Program-made: the position numbers and the translations under genes
Notes under the pieces: generated by a model
What the model saw: only the letters and a program-made list of their open reading frames with translations
Told to the model about the DNA's origin: nothing
Database searches by the model: none
From: Sulfurovum sp.
GTDB lineage: Bacteria; Campylobacterota; Campylobacteria; Campylobacterales; Sulfurovaceae
Assembly: GCA_030949325.1 (NCBI GenBank)
Contig: JAUZSQ010000011.1
Coordinates: forward strand, 1 to 37,729
DNA length: 37,729 nucleotides
Direction: 5' to 3'
In this document: positions 16,484 to 28,000 of the stretch, piece by piece
Position numbering within the stretch: position 1 is the first letter of the stretch
Layout of the letters: every line of letters starts with the position of its first letter

Positions 16484-18477
16484 TGTGACTCATCTAAAAG
16501 AAGTTTTAAATTTTTTACTATCATTTTTGTTGGTAAAACAATAAGGAGTAATTCCCCTTTTTCAGACAGCTTTTGTAGTCGTCCAGCTTCGTTGGATATC
16601 TCTTTGAGTCCGATATTAGAACAAACACCTTTTAAGATATGGAAGTCTTCTATCAGTGAAGCGGTATCTTTATGTTTAAAGCTTTTTTCAATACGTTCAA
16701 TATAAACTTTGATACTTTCTAATGCTTTGGCAAACAGTCTATTGGCTACTTCGGGTTGAAAATTCTGTTCTAAATGTTTCTTTGCAATGATTCTCATATC
16801 TAGTCCCGAAAGGTTTTCAGGAATGCTAGGCATGACTTCAACAGTAGAAAACCCTTTGTTAACCAATTTTAACAGTGTATTTTCAATATCTATTTTGTCT
16901 AATGGCTTTTGGATAAAATCATTCATCCCCGCATCTTGGGCTAGACGCTTATCTTCTTTATACACACTGGTACTCATACAAATAATAGGTATCTGCGTAT
17001 CAAATTTGCGTATCTCTCGTGTCGCTTCTACTCCATCCATCACAGGCATAGACATATCCATTAAAATAGCATCATACTGTTTGGCTTTGGCTTTGGCTAT
17101 CGCTTCTTTCCCATTGACTGCTGTATCACACGCAATACAGAAAAAGCTATTGAGCATTTCTTTTTCATATTCTCTATGGAGTTCTATAGATTCAACAATC
17201 AAAATATCTAATTTGGAATAATCAATCACGACTTTTTTAGCTAAAAATAATTCAAAATATATCCTATCTATCTCTTTGACAAAGCGTTGAGAAGAGATAG
17301 GCTTATGTATCACTTGGTCAAATTCAAAAAAGAGTTCATCATTGTCTTCTTCTGAAAATGCAAGTAATTTTATCTTAGGATTAATCGCCTTGAGTGTACC
17401 TGCAATATAGGCCGTATTATTTTTAAATATATCAATATCAAAGATAGCCATATCATAAAACTTTCCACTAACTATCATCTGAATGAGTGCTGTACTCATA
17501 TCATTATTGATGATACTATAGTTTTGGAAATTCACGCCTAGACCCATAAAGTCTTGTGAAAGCGTATTGATAAATTCATCTTTCTTAGCAACCATCAGGA
17601 TATTTGCACCTTGGAGTTCCTTGCCTATCTCTTTTTTACTAGATTTTTCAACAATCAGTGACACAGAAAACTTACTTCCCCTATCGGTCGTAGTATCAAC
17701 AACAATATCTCCATCCATCAAATGTGCAAGTTGTTGGGAGATATACAATCCCAAACCTGTATCCTCTGTGCTGTCTGTAGAATCAAAAGGCTCAAAGAGC
17801 ATTTTGAGCCTCTTTTTAGGGATACCATTGCCCGTATCATCGACATTGATTGTTATCTTTACTTTATTGTTCTCTAGCTCTTTTACCTCTTTGACATAAA
17901 AATGAATTGAACCTTTTTTCGTACATTTTACAGCATGGGAAAGTAAGTTAGTAAAAATCTGTTTTACCCTTTTGCTGTCTGAAATCACAGAATAATCCAA
18001 AAGAGGAATATCGACAATAAAGTGTATTTTATCAGATATTTTTGACTTCATTAGCCTAGCACATTCATTGAGTGTATCATCCAAATCGAACTCACTTAAA
18101 GACAAAGCAATGCTATTGTCTTCAAATTTTGCCATATCAAATACGTCACTCATCAGAGACGTAAGATGGTCTGAGCTTTGGATAATCTTATGCAAATACT
18201 TTTTTTGTTTGTTGCTCAAAGCTGTTTCATCAAGAAGTGCAGTATATCCCAACATCACACTCAATGGTGTAAGAAGCTCATGACTGACCGAATTAATAAA
18301 TCTTTTTTCATTCCCTACTAATCTTTCTAGTGCTTTATGAATTTTAATAGACTCTGCTTCAATCCGTAAAGTCTCTTCTTGTACGACTCTAACCTCTTTA
18401 AGAAGGTCTGCTTTAATGCTAGAATCTGGAAGAATATTGATTAATTCTTCTACTATTTCAATAGGTTGTATAGACAT
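16480..18477 (-). CDS. Sensorless hybrid histidine kinase (HisKA-HATPase-REC-REC-Hpt)
   Basis: 665 residues, no membrane segment. Residues 1-58 are a coiled coil, then HisKA with the phospho-acceptor His66 in SVSHELLTPLSV. The ATPase domain has the N-box NLLSHAVKCTKKG, the G1 box DDTGNGIP and the G2 box TEDTGLGLY. A first receiver-like domain (about 290-400) seems to lack the usual acidic pocket and may be inactive. A second is canonical (ILIVES..., AILMDMSMPVMDG, CMSTS, IQKPLD), and a C-terminal Hpt has FHILKGVCSNIG with the transfer histidine. This is the phosphorelay layout of BarA-like kinases but cytosolic, so the signal is internal or comes from a partner. Divergent from MutS7. The AAGGAA ribosome site supports the start. 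Confidence 0.92.
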   Translation of the reverse strand: MSIQPIEIVEELINILPDSSIKADLLKEVRVVQEETLRIEAESIKIHKALERLVGNEKRFINSVSHELLTPLSVMLGYTALLDETALSNKQKKYLHKIIQSSDHLTSLMSDVFDMAKFEDNSIALSLSEFDLDDTLNECARLMKSKISDKIHFIVDIPLLDYSVISDSKRVKQIFTNLLSHAVKCTKKGSIHFYVKEVKELENNKVKITINVDDTGNGIPKKRLKMLFEPFDSTDSTEDTGLGLYISQQLAHLMDGDIVVDTTTDRGSKFSVSLIVEKSSKKEIGKELQGANILMVAKKDEFINTLSQDFMGLGVNFQNYSIINNDMSTALIQMIVSGKFYDMAIFDIDIFKNNTAYIAGTLKAINPKIKLLAFSEEDNDELFFEFDQVIHKPISSQRFVKEIDRIYFELFLAKKVVIDYSKLDILIVESIELHREYEKEMLNSFFCIACDTAVNGKEAIAKAKAKQYDAILMDMSMPVMDGVEATREIRKFDTQIPIICMSTSVYKEDKRLAQDAGMNDFIQKPLDKIDIENTLLKLVNKGFSTVEVMPSIPENLSGLDMRIIAKKHLEQNFQPEVANRLFAKALESIKVYIERIEKSFKHKDTASLIEDFHILKGVCSNIGLKEISNEAGRLQKLSEKGELLLIVLPTKMIVKNLKLLLDESH

Positions 18478-18501
18478 ATTTATTCCTTTTTCATGAAGAA
18501 T

Positions 18502-18507
18502 ATTATA
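18502..18507 (-). promoter_or_regulatory. Candidate -10 box of the hybrid kinase gene
   Basis: A perfect TATAAT on the minus strand, 25 bases before the kinase start. No clear -35. It lies in the 140-base divergent gap shared with the MutS7 gene. Confidence 0.4.
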
Positions 18508-18617
18508 TCAATAGTATCTAAAATATGGCATAAATCAGAGAATCTAAAAGTTTTTATCTATTATTGTGTTTATCTTAGTTAAAATCTTAACTCTATAACC
18601 AAAGAAGGGTTCGCTTC

Positions 18618-21548
18618 GTGAATAAAATCGCTGAAATACTGTCTCAAAAAAAGAAACTTCTCACAGAAATATACTTTGAATTACAGCTTCATTTTGAAGA
18701 GAAATATGGTAAAGATACGCTCATTCTTATCGAGATAGGCACATTTTATGAAGTCTATGAAGTCAACAATGATGAGATGAAAATAGGCAAAGCCAAAGAA
18801 GTCGCTACCTTACTCAATATTCAGCTCACCCGTAAAAACAAATCCATCCTTGAAAACTCATTCTCCAATCCTCTCTTAGCAGGAGTGCCTACTGTCTCTT
18901 TGGAGCGTTATCTTTCACGTCTGATTGACAGCAAGAAATATACCATTGTCGTAGTCAAGCAAAAAGGTGAAGTCCCCAATATCCAACGTTATGTCTCCAA
19001 TATTATCTCTCCTGGGACAAACTTTGACTATATTAGCGAAGCCAAAGAAAACAATATCGTCTCCTTACTCATTGATGAAAATGCAGGAATATTTTCTGTA
19101 GGATACGCAGCCATTGATGTCTCTACTGGCAAAACCATTTGCAATGAAATTCACTCTAGCCGTGATGATAAAACCTATGCACTTGATGAAGCCTTTAATT
19201 TATTGCAAACCTATAACACTGCAGAAGTGATTATTACCTTGGACAGTAAAGAGATTGACGAGACGTGGGTCATACAATACCTAGAGCTTAAATCCTTGCA
19301 CCATATCATCAATACCAAGCGTTTTAAAATTGTCTTTCAAAATGCCCTTTTTGTGCGTATCTTTGCTATCAATTCCTTTCTCTCTGCGATTGAGTTTTTG
19401 GACTTGGAACGGCATCCTTATACGACAGAATCGTTGAGTATTTTGATAGATTTTATTATTGAACATGATGAGACTATTATCGAAAAGATGAACAAGCCAC
19501 AATTCTTGGGTAACAGACGTTCGATGTATATTGGTAATAATGCGATGGAACAGCTCTCTGTCATCTCTAGGAATCCTGCTGATACTACCTTGCTTTCTCT
19601 CATGGACAAAACCTCTACAGCCTTTGGTAAACGCCTACTTAAAGAACGCCTACTCAATCCTATTATGGACAAAGAAATTTTAGAAAAACGTTATGATTTA
19701 AGCGAAAAACTTCTGCCTCATATCAATCGTTTCAAAACCCATCTCAAACAAATCTATGACCTAGAACGTATTACTAGACGTATCAAGTTACGCAAACTCC
19801 ACCCCGTAGAACTTACCTATATTGCTGGTTCTCTTGATGCTATTTTAGCACTCATACAAGATGCGTCCAAAGAAGGGATTCCTCTGGATGCTAGTCTGTA
19901 TGATGAGACCATAGAGATGTCCAAAGCCTTAAAAGAGACTTTCAATTTGGATATTTGTGCCAAGTTTCGTATTGAGCAAATTAGTGCAAACCTCTTTAAC
20001 CAAGGTATCCACCCTACTATTGATACTCTCCTTGGCAAACAAGCCTTAGAAGTGGTCAAAATACAAACCGTCGCAGACTATATAGAATCCTTCTTTGACA
20101 AAACACAAACCTCTACTAAACAAGCACCTTATACCAGTGTGTCTTATATGGAAAGTGAGGGATATTATCTACATCTCACCAAAAATAGGTTTTCACTTAT
20201 CGAAAAAGTACTCAAAGAGGCTTTTGTAACTATTGATAATCAACACCATTTTTGTAAAGACTTTCATTATAAATATCTCAAAAATACGGTCAAAATTCAC
20301 GCTCCACTCTTTGAAAATATTACGCGTAATTATGAATCAGCACAGATAAAGTTGGTCTCTCTTGTCAAAACACGCTACCATCAAAGCCTTGATGTCTTAG
20401 AGCATCGTTTTTCTCTTTTGCTCGATACTCTCATAGATTTTATCGCAAGTATTGATGTGGCTATCTCCAATGCAGAGTGTAGCCAAAGCATGAATCTCTC
20501 TCGTCCTATCCTAGAGAAAGGTTCTTTTTTTGAAGTCGTGGGATTACGCCATCCGATTATAGAATCCAATGACGAAAGAGGTATCTATGTCCCCAATGAT
20601 GTCTTCTTGGGGCAGAACAATCAAACCAAACACAACCATATTACCCTCAATGCTAGTGAAGGTGAAGATGTCTTGGGCGTACTGCTTTATGGGATAAACT
20701 CTTCGGGGAAATCCTCACTGATGAAGAGTATGGGTTTGTGTGTGATTCTTGCCCAAGCAGGGTTTTTTGTCCCTGCTGTAGAACTACGTTTTGGTCTGTA
20801 TGAAAAGCTGTTTACGCGTATTGTCTCACAAGACAATTTGTACAAAGGCTTATCTACCTTTGCTGTAGAAATGATGGAACTCAAAAATATCTTTAACCGT
20901 AGCAATGCACATACGCTCGTCTTAGGTGATGAGATTAGCCAAGGGACAGAAACAGAATCTGCCCTTGCCATTGTGTCAAGTAGTATCTTGAAACTCATCT
21001 CCCTAAAGACGCATTTTATCTTTGCTACCCATTTACACCAACTCAGTACCGTAAGCCAACTTCAAGAGGTCAAAAACCTTATTTTCTTGCATTTGGGTAT
21101 CAAATATGATGAAGCAGAAGATACACTCATCTATAATCGTGTCTTGCAACTAGGCATGGGAGACAGTCTCTATGGGTTAGAATTTGCCAAGTCATTACAC
21201 ATGGACAAAACATTTTTACAAATGGCACAAGACATACGAGATTCCCTACATAAAAATACTTCACAAATCAAAAAGTTACGTCAGCAAAAAAGCAGTAAAT
21301 ACAATAAAAGTCTCTATCTGAGTACCTGTGCCTTATGCGACAAAACTGTAGAAGAAGTCCATCATATCTCAGCCCAAAAAGAAGCCAATGCACAAGGCAA
21401 TATCACCCACTTTCACAAAAATCATAAATACAATCTCATCCCTCTATGCAAAAGCCATCACAAAATGGTACACGAAGGCAAAATATTTATCTCAGGATTT
21501 ATGATGACAGATGAAGGATTGAAATTGCATTATGAGGTGAGAGACTAA
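18618..21548 (+). CDS. MutS7-type mismatch-recognition protein with C-terminal HNH nuclease
   Basis: 976 residues. The N-terminus has a MutS mismatch-reading domain with the Phe-x-Glu motif (FYEVYE, Phe43/Glu45). The connector, lever and clamp regions follow, then the ABC ATPase: Walker [10 protein letters not shown] (692-700), Walker B LVLGDE (Asp771/Glu772), [11 protein letters not shown], and [10 protein letters not shown]. After the ATPase comes an HNH/zinc nuclease: CALC (904-907), VHH, and [11 protein letters not shown] (Cys944, His947/948). This fusion is the hallmark of MutS7, known from Campylobacterota, giant viruses and octocoral mitochondria. It would recognise mismatches and cut DNA within one polypeptide, without MutL/MutH. 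GTG start behind AAGAAGGG. The gene is convergent with infC, 11 bases apart. Intact. Confidence 0.93.
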   Translation: MNKIAEILSQKKKLLTEIYFELQLHFEEKYGKDTLILIEIGTFYEVYEVNNDEMKIGKAKEVATLLNIQLTRKNKSILENSFSNPLLAGVPTVSLERYLSRLIDSKKYTIVVVKQKGEVPNIQRYVSNIISPGTNFDYISEAKENNIVSLLIDENAGIFSVGYAAIDVSTGKTICNEIHSSRDDKTYALDEAFNLLQTYNTAEVIITLDSKEIDETWVIQYLELKSLHHIINTKRFKIVFQNALFVRIFAINSFLSAIEFLDLERHPYTTESLSILIDFIIEHDETIIEKMNKPQFLGNRRSMYIGNNAMEQLSVISRNPADTTLLSLMDKTSTAFGKRLLKERLLNPIMDKEILEKRYDLSEKLLPHINRFKTHLKQIYDLERITRRIKLRKLHPVELTYIAGSLDAILALIQDASKEGIPLDASLYDETIEMSKALKETFNLDICAKFRIEQISANLFNQGIHPTIDTLLGKQALEVVKIQTVADYIESFFDKTQTSTKQAPYTSVSYMESEGYYLHLTKNRFSLIEKVLKEAFVTIDNQHHFCKDFHYKYLKNTVKIHAPLFENITRNYESAQIKLVSLVKTRYHQSLDVLEHRFSLLLDTLIDFIASIDVAISNAECSQSMNLSRPILEKGSFFEVVGLRHPIIESNDERGIYVPNDVFLGQNNQTKHNHITLNASEGEDVLGVLLYGINSSGKSSLMKSMGLCVILAQAGFFVPAVELRFGLYEKLFTRIVSQDNLYKGLSTFAVEMMELKNIFNRSNAHTLVLGDEISQGTETESALAIVSSSILKLISLKTHFIFATHLHQLSTVSQLQEVKNLIFLHLGIKYDEAEDTLIYNRVLQLGMGDSLYGLEFAKSLHMDKTFLQMAQDIRDSLHKNTSQIKKLRQQKSSKYNKSLYLSTCALCDKTVEEVHHISAQKEANAQGNITHFHKNHKYNLIPLCKSHHKMVHEGKIFISGFMMTDEGLKLHYEVRD

Positions 21549-21559
21549 AAGTCCTCAGC

Positions 21560-22112
21560 CTACTTCTTAAGTGGTGTCACATACATATTGATATAACGTC
21601 CTTCTTGACTAGGACGACTCTCAAGGTTACCTACATCTTCTAACATAGGCCATACACGGTTGAGTACATCTACGCCCCATTCAGGGTTTGCCATCTCACG
21701 TCCTCTTAAGAAGACACGCAATTTGACGTGTTTGCCTTTTTCTAAGAATTCACGTGCATGTTTGACTTTATAACTGATGTCATTTTCGGCAATTTTACAA
21801 GAAAACTTGACCTCTTTGACTTCAATCTTTTTTTGATTTTTACGGGCTTCTTTTTTCTTTTTTTCTAGCTCATATTTATACTTACCATAGTCCATGATTT
21901 TGGCTACAGGAGGCTTGGCATCTGGTGACATGAGTACAAGGTCTAAGCCTTTTTCATTGGCAATATCCATTGCTTGCATCACGAGAGATGATACCAAACT
22001 GTTCACCATCATCACCAAGAACTCTAAGTTCTGGGATTCTGATAGCATCATTCATGATGGTATCATCTGCTTTTTTTCTACCTCTATTATTTCTATCGTT
22101 TTGTCTGCTCAA
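21560..22112 (-). CDS. infC: Translation initiation factor IF-3, one frameshift as sequenced
   Basis: IF-3 keeps 30S subunits free and checks the start codon. The main frame contains [32 protein letters not shown] and the C-domain [12 protein letters not shown]. The N-terminal domain lies in another frame: [43 protein letters not shown]. Dropping one base of the TT at 21974-21975 joins them and gives about 183 residues. The only start in the right place is TTG at 22112 (reading TTG AGC AGA), with AAAAAGG 6 bases upstream, overlapping the thrS stop (TTGA). A non-ATG start recalls the AUU of E. coli infC, which allows IF-3 to control itself. Coupled to thrS. Confidence 0.93.
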
Positions 22113-23925
22113 ATTTTGCCTTTTTGAAGTTGTTTACCCAATTTTACCATAAATTCATCTTGTGTAAGATTATACTGTTCTTTATTTCGTCTATCACGGA
22201 TAGCGACACTTGCATTTGCTACCTCTTCATCCCCTATAATCACGACATAAGGCACACGCTGTTTCTCTGCATTTCGTACACGTTTATTCAGAGAATCATT
22301 CTTGTCATACACCTCTGCATCAATATCGCTATAAAGTAAGGCTTTCTTCAAACTATTTGCATACGCCACATGACTTGAAGAGATAGGAATAATAATCACT
22401 TGCAAAGGGGCTAAGAAGAAAGGAAACTCTCCTGCATAATGCTCAGTTAAAATTCCAATAAAACGTTCAAATGAACCTAGAATCGCACGGTGAATCATTA
22501 CTGGTTTTTTGCGTGTATTGTCTTCGCCTACATATTCTACATCAAAACGCTCAGGAAGATTAAAATCGACTTGAATCGTACCACATTGCCACTTACGTCC
22601 AATAGCATCTGTGATTTTGATGTCTATCTTTGGACCATAAAATGCTCCTCCACCCTCATCTATTGTGTAAGGCAATGTATTGCCATCAAGTGCATCTTTT
22701 AGCCCTTGAGTAGCCAATTCCCATACAGCATCTTCACCAATCGCTTTTTCTGGTTTGGTGGCGATTTCCATCGTGTATTCAAAGCCAAAGAGTTTCATCA
22801 CAGCATCTACAAATTCAACCACTTCCAAGACCTCAGAAGCAATTTGATGGGGTTCACAAAAGATATGTGCATCATCTTGTGTAAACTCACGTACACGAAG
22901 CAACCCATGAAGTACACCAGATTTTTCATGACGGTGTACCACTCCATACTCATAATAACGTAAAGGCAAGTCACGGTAAGACTTTTGTGCTTGTTTAAAG
23001 ACCAAGATATGCCCCAAACAGTTCATCGGCTTGATGCCATATTCTTGCTCATCAATGGTAGTAAGGTACATATTATCACCATAACAGGCATAATGTCCAG
23101 AAGTTCTCCACATATCAGCTTTTAGAATCTCTGGTCCACGCACAGGTTGATACTCACGTCTGAGGTGTGCTTTATGTAAGATAGTCTCTAGTTTATAACG
23201 AAGCTTTGCCCCTTTTGGCATCCAAAAAGGAAGCCCTGACCCTGCTTCTTCGTTGAACATAAAGAGTTCCATTTCACTACCAATCTTACGATGGTCACGT
23301 TTTTTGGCTTCTTCCATCATGTGTAAGTGTGCTTTGAGTGATTCTTTATCGGCAAAAGCAATACCATAAATACGCGTAAGCATCTCAGCCTTTTCATCAC
23401 CACCTAAATACGCACCAGCAACACGTGTAAGCTTAAAGTTATGTAAGAAACGTAAAGCAGGAACATGAGGACCACGACAAAGGTCTTCAAACTCCCCTTG
23501 CTTGTAGATGCTTAAGCGTATCATCTGTAATACGTTCCATTACCTTTAGCTTCAAATCATCATCAGCAAATTTTGGCTAAGGCTTCGGCCTTACTTATCT
23601 CATACTTTTCAATTTTATACTTTTTTTTGATAAGAGACTTCATCTTTTTTTCAATGGTTTTAAGGTCAGATTCACCTATCTGCTCATCTATTCTGAAGTC
23701 ATAATAAAACCCCTCTTCTATCACAGGTCCCACAAAAAACTGTGAGTTTGGATAGAGTTCGGTAATGGCTTGAGCCATAAGGTGTGCTGTAGAATGACGT
23801 ACTATCTCCAAAGATGCCTCAGAGTTGTCATATTCTATGGCTGTAGCTGTAGGGTTTTCCCCTGCACTTTGTGTGTCTAATATATTGCCTTGGTCATCAA
23901 TGTAACCTATCAAGTTTTCGCTCAA
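22109..23925 (-). CDS. thrS: Threonyl-tRNA synthetase, two frameshifts as sequenced
   Basis: Class II synthetase charging tRNA-Thr. The first frame (from TTG 23925, MSENLIGYIDDQG) has the editing-domain start IVRHSTAHLMAQAI. The second has LCRGPHVP, AGAYLGGDE, the catalytic core ELFMFNEEAGSGLPFWMPKG, RPR-like GLLRVREFTQDDAHIF, GPKIDIKITD and the anticodon domain. Between them the DNA reads in frame KFADDDLKLKVMERITDD if one base is removed from the T4 (23571-23574) and one from the TT at 23512-23513. About 604 residues; like Helicobacter ThrRS it lacks the N-terminal TGS domain. TTG start behind AAAGGG. First gene of thrS-infC. Essential gene, so the breaks are probably sequencing errors. Confidence 0.95.
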
Positions 23926-23958
23926 ATTAACCCTTTACTGTATTTATTATACCCCATG

Positions 23959-25017
23959 TTACCCATACTCATTCTTAGGTAAGTCAGCATAGAACACATG
24001 GTATTCTCCCTCTGCTTTTTTGGCTACATACATGGCTTCATCTGCATATTTACGCAAAAAGGTTTCCGATTTACTGTCATCAGGAAAAAGACTAATCCCA
24101 ATACTCAATTCAATCAAAACCGAAACTTTTCTAATTTGATGACGACCGATGGTAACTTGTTCTAGTTTCTCAATAAATTTTGCCAAAAAAGCTTTCTTTC
24201 TTTTGGTGATAATCACAAATTCATCTCCTCCTAGCCTAGCCAACATATCACCCTCATCAAGACTACTCTTCAAGCGTCTTGCCACTTCAATCAGTACCTC
24301 ATCACCCACATCATGCCCATGCGTATCATTAATGACTTTAAACTTATTCAAATCAATAAACAATAAAGCAAAAAAAGCCTTTTCTTTCAGAAGATTCATC
24401 ATATACACATCATAATGCTTTCTATTGGCCAAACCTGTCAAAGTATCATAGTTGGCTTCATAATTGGTACTAATCAACGATTCATGCAAACTCTCTTGTG
24501 TTTGATACATCTGTCGCATACGTTTCAAATAGACAAAAGGAATCACTAAGGTAATCATGGCAAAAGTTAGTAATACCTTCTCTTGTCCTACCCAATAGAG
24601 AGAAATCCACCACAGTGTCCCCCACGAGACAAAAGACAAACTCAAAGTAAAAAATACATATCCCCAACCAAAACTTACGCCACTTTCCATGACGATAAGG
24701 ACATACAAAGGCAATAAATAGATACCTTCCTCCCCAAGAAAGAAAATACCAAAAGTTAAGACTATCACATCAAATAAAAGTAACATAGATTTACGTAAAC
24801 CACTCATAAAATAAGGAAACTTAATGAGTATAAAATAATGAAATACAGAAAATATAAATAAAGTAACACAGAGTATTTTTAGGATAAAATAGTCTGAATT
24901 TTCGTTCTCATTGCTAATATTCACAAAAACAAAGAGACCCAAAGTCATGAGTACTACAACAAAAAGGTGAGAAAGTGCATGTCTTTTTTCTTGCTTATTC
25001 CCTTTGTCTATATTCAT
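23959..25017 (-). CDS. Membrane-bound diguanylate cyclase (GGDEF)
   Basis: 352 residues. The N-terminal half (about 15-175) has six or so membrane helices without a recognised ligand domain, then a short coiled linker and a GGDEF domain from NYDTLTGLANRKHYD. The catalytic signature is intact: ARLGGDEFVI (GGDEF at 263-267), with the substrate-site LFIDLNKFKVINDTHGHDVGDEVL. It should make cyclic di-GMP from two GTP. The RxxD inhibitory site, expected a few residues before GGDEF, is replaced by EGDMLARL, so product inhibition is not obvious. Downstream of nrdA on the same strand, with an inverted repeat between them. The ribosome site AGAGAGGAAGG is strong. Signal unknown. Confidence 0.92.
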   Translation of the reverse strand: MNIDKGNKQEKRHALSHLFVVVLMTLGLFVFVNISNENENSDYFILKILCVTLFIFSVFHYFILIKFPYFMSGLRKSMLLLFDVIVLTFGIFFLGEEGIYLLPLYVLIVMESGVSFGWGYVFFTLSLSFVSWGTLWWISLYWVGQEKVLLTFAMITLVIPFVYLKRMRQMYQTQESLHESLISTNYEANYDTLTGLANRKHYDVYMMNLLKEKAFFALLFIDLNKFKVINDTHGHDVGDEVLIEVARRLKSSLDEGDMLARLGGDEFVIITKRKKAFLAKFIEKLEQVTIGRHQIRKVSVLIELSIGISLFPDDSKSETFLRKYADEAMYVAKKAEGEYHVFYADLPKNEYG

Positions 25018-25053
25018 AAGAATATTCCTTCCTCTCTTTAGTGTAATTTATAA

Positions 25054-25083
25054 CTAAGTTTAGCACAAGAAGTTAAAACTTAG
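25054..25083 (-). terminator. Inverted repeat after nrdA, possible weak terminator
   Basis: CTAAGTTT (25054-25061) pairs with AAACTTAG (25076-25083) over a 14-base loop, 5 bases after the nrdA stop. No clean U-run follows on the minus strand, so it may equally be an operator for the diguanylate cyclase gene, whose candidate TTATAA box lies directly beyond it. Confidence 0.35.
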
Positions 25084-25088
25084 CTATT

Positions 25089-28000
25089 TTACTGACATCC
25101 TACACACTCTTGGCTTCTATCTTCTACATCTCCAGAACTCTCAGGAGATTGACTTCTTAGATAATAGGTAGATTTGAGTCCAAACTTCCATGCATTCATA
25201 TAAATCTCATTGAGATATTTACCCGAAGCTTTGTCTAGGGTAATAAAGATATTGAGACTCTGCCCTTGGTCTAGCCACTTTTGACGAATCGCCCCTGCTT
25301 TGATGAGGATATTTTGATCCAAATCATACGCAGGAGTGTAATACTCCCATGTATCAGCAGAAAGATTGGGTGCTACCACAGGAATGAGACCTGAAAGATT
25401 TTCTTCAAACCATTTTCGCTTATACACGGGTTCAATCGCTTGGGTCGTACCTGTGAGAATAGAAATCGAACTCGTAGGAGCAATCGCCATCAAATAGCCA
25501 TTACGCATACCATCACTTTTGACCTTTTCTTTGAGTCCTAACCAATCATGACTATATCCAAATAGCCCTCCTCTATCTACCAATTTACACGCCTCAGCAT
25601 TGGCTTTGTCTATAGGGAAAATCCCTTGACTCCAATCTGAACCTTCAAAAGTAGGATATTTTCCTTTTTCAAGTGCCAAGTTAGAAGACGCTTCAATCGT
25701 ATAATAAGAAAAAGACTCCATCACTTCATCTATCTTCTCAAAATGCTTCGCAGACCCCCATTTTATCTTGGACTCTGCCAACATTTGTGCCTCACCCATC
25801 ACACCCAAACCAATAGAACGTGATTTGGCATTGGTCTTTTTGACTTTGGCAAGAGGATAAAAATTGAGGTCAATGACATTGTCAAGCATCCGTATCGCAA
25901 TAGGCACTACCCGTTCCAAATCTTCTCTGGTATGTACCTTAGAGAGGTTGACAGAAGCCAAGTTACACACAGCCGTATCCCCATCAGTCTTTTCTTTATC
26001 TACTATCCAAATTTGCTTACCATTAAGACTGTCCAATGCCGTAATCTTCTTCGCAGGTTTTGTCGTACCATTGCCCACTGTGAGCATCTCATTTTCATCA
26101 TAGGCTTCTACACTCCCATCATCAAAAGTAAATCGTGTTTTATAGGTATTTGGACTGGTATTTTGAAATATTTCTGTACATAAGTTGGTACTTCGTATCA
26201 CCCCAACATGCTTATTAGGATTGGCACGGTTTGCCGTATCTTTGAAGGTCAAGAAAGGATTACCCGTCTCAAAATATGAACGTAACATCTCTTTCCAAAG
26301 CTTCTTCGCAGACACCGTCTCTCTCGTAATCTCATCATCAGAGTTTTCAAGCTCTTCATAACGTGCTTCAAAGGCTTCACCATACAAGGTGGTCAGTTCA
26401 GGCACTTCAAAAGGGTCAAAAAGCGTCCACATTTCATCTTTTTGCACCCTATCCATAAAGATATCATTCAGCCACAAAGCAGGAAATAAATCATGGGCAC
26501 GTCGTCTCTCTTCTCCAGAGTTTTTCTTTAAGTCCAAAAAATCACGTATATCCATATGCCACGGTTCGATATAGACAGCGATTGCGCCCTTTCTCGTACC
26601 CAATTGGTCAACAGCAATCGCCACATCATTTACAATTTTCAAAAATGGTACAATCCCTCCAGCTGCGTGTTTGTGTCCATCAATATAAGAACCCATACCA
26701 CGCACCAAAGACCAATCCCAACCGATACCACCACCAAATTTAGAAAGTAATGCCATCTCTTTAAAGGCATCAAAGATACCTTCAATATTATCAGGAGTTG
26801 ACCCGATATAGCAGTTATGTACATTCACTCCTGCTACAGAATAAGAATGATCATCTTCTACTTCAATATTATACACTTTTTCTTCAATATAAGATTCTGT
26901 TTTATCAATAATTTTCATAAAATATTCATTTTTGAACCAAAAATATCTTAACGTAGATTTGACATTAAGATTTATATCTAAATGAATATTCTTAAGGTTC
27001 TTATTGACATCTATCACAAAACTTTTATCTTCTCTTACGCCTATTTTAAGATGAGAGGCTTTAATTGTAGCAAATTTATGTTTTTGAGCATCTTCTTTCA
27101 TGTATGGAGAAAGACCACAACGCAAAGCAATTTCAAAAAGTTGTTGTATCAATTTTTGATTTGACATTGTGAGTTGATAGCCCTCTTTTAACGCACATCC
27201 GTCACCACGAATAGCAGCAACCAAGAGCCACTTTTGTACTTTTGGATTTGCAAATAATATATCATTATTAAGTATTTTTTTATCAAACCCTGTACCTACT
27301 AATTTATAGAAGAAGAGAGCAATAATTTTACTATGTACAATAACATTCGTACTATTATCTTTATTTACATTAACACAAACTTTCACATCAAAAATATCTT
27401 CTAAAATTTGCCTTGTCTCTTCTATATAAGAAACTTCTTTGCTTCCAAAAGTGAAAGTAATAGAATTTTTCTCTTTTGAGATATGTCCTTCTGCCAAGAA
27501 ATAGCCCATTAAAAGCATAAAGTCTTTTGAGAGTTTAATTTTATTGCGTACAGATTGAATTTGATTGCTTAGAAAGCTTCTTTCCACAGCATAGAAAGAC
27601 TTACTCGTTCTTTTAAACATCATCTTTCCATCAACTTCAATAAGATTTTTTGTTTGTACATAATCAGAAATATAAATGGTATCTTTGCCTTCATATTGGG
27701 GATAAGAAACGGAAACAAAATCACCTTTATCTAAATCTTCCATTTTATGCCAAGTAGAGGAAAAGTCTTTGTCTAAAAGTTCACAATCTTTTTTATATTC
27801 ACCTTTAAGGCTGAAACATCTTTTGGATTGACCTTGATTTAAAATACAATTACCTAATTTTCTAATGCACTTAATATCCTCTTTCTTCAAAGCCAAAACA
27901 GGATGTTCTTCGGTAGCATCCAAAGATTTTATCAAACCATTAATATCCAAAGAGATTAAATTTCGTGCATAATCTCTTTCAAAAAGTTCATAGACTTTCA

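Noticed and set aside
25864-26183. Open frames on the plus strand within nrdA (79 and 83 residues)
   Set aside because: Complementary-strand shadows of a long, well-conserved gene.
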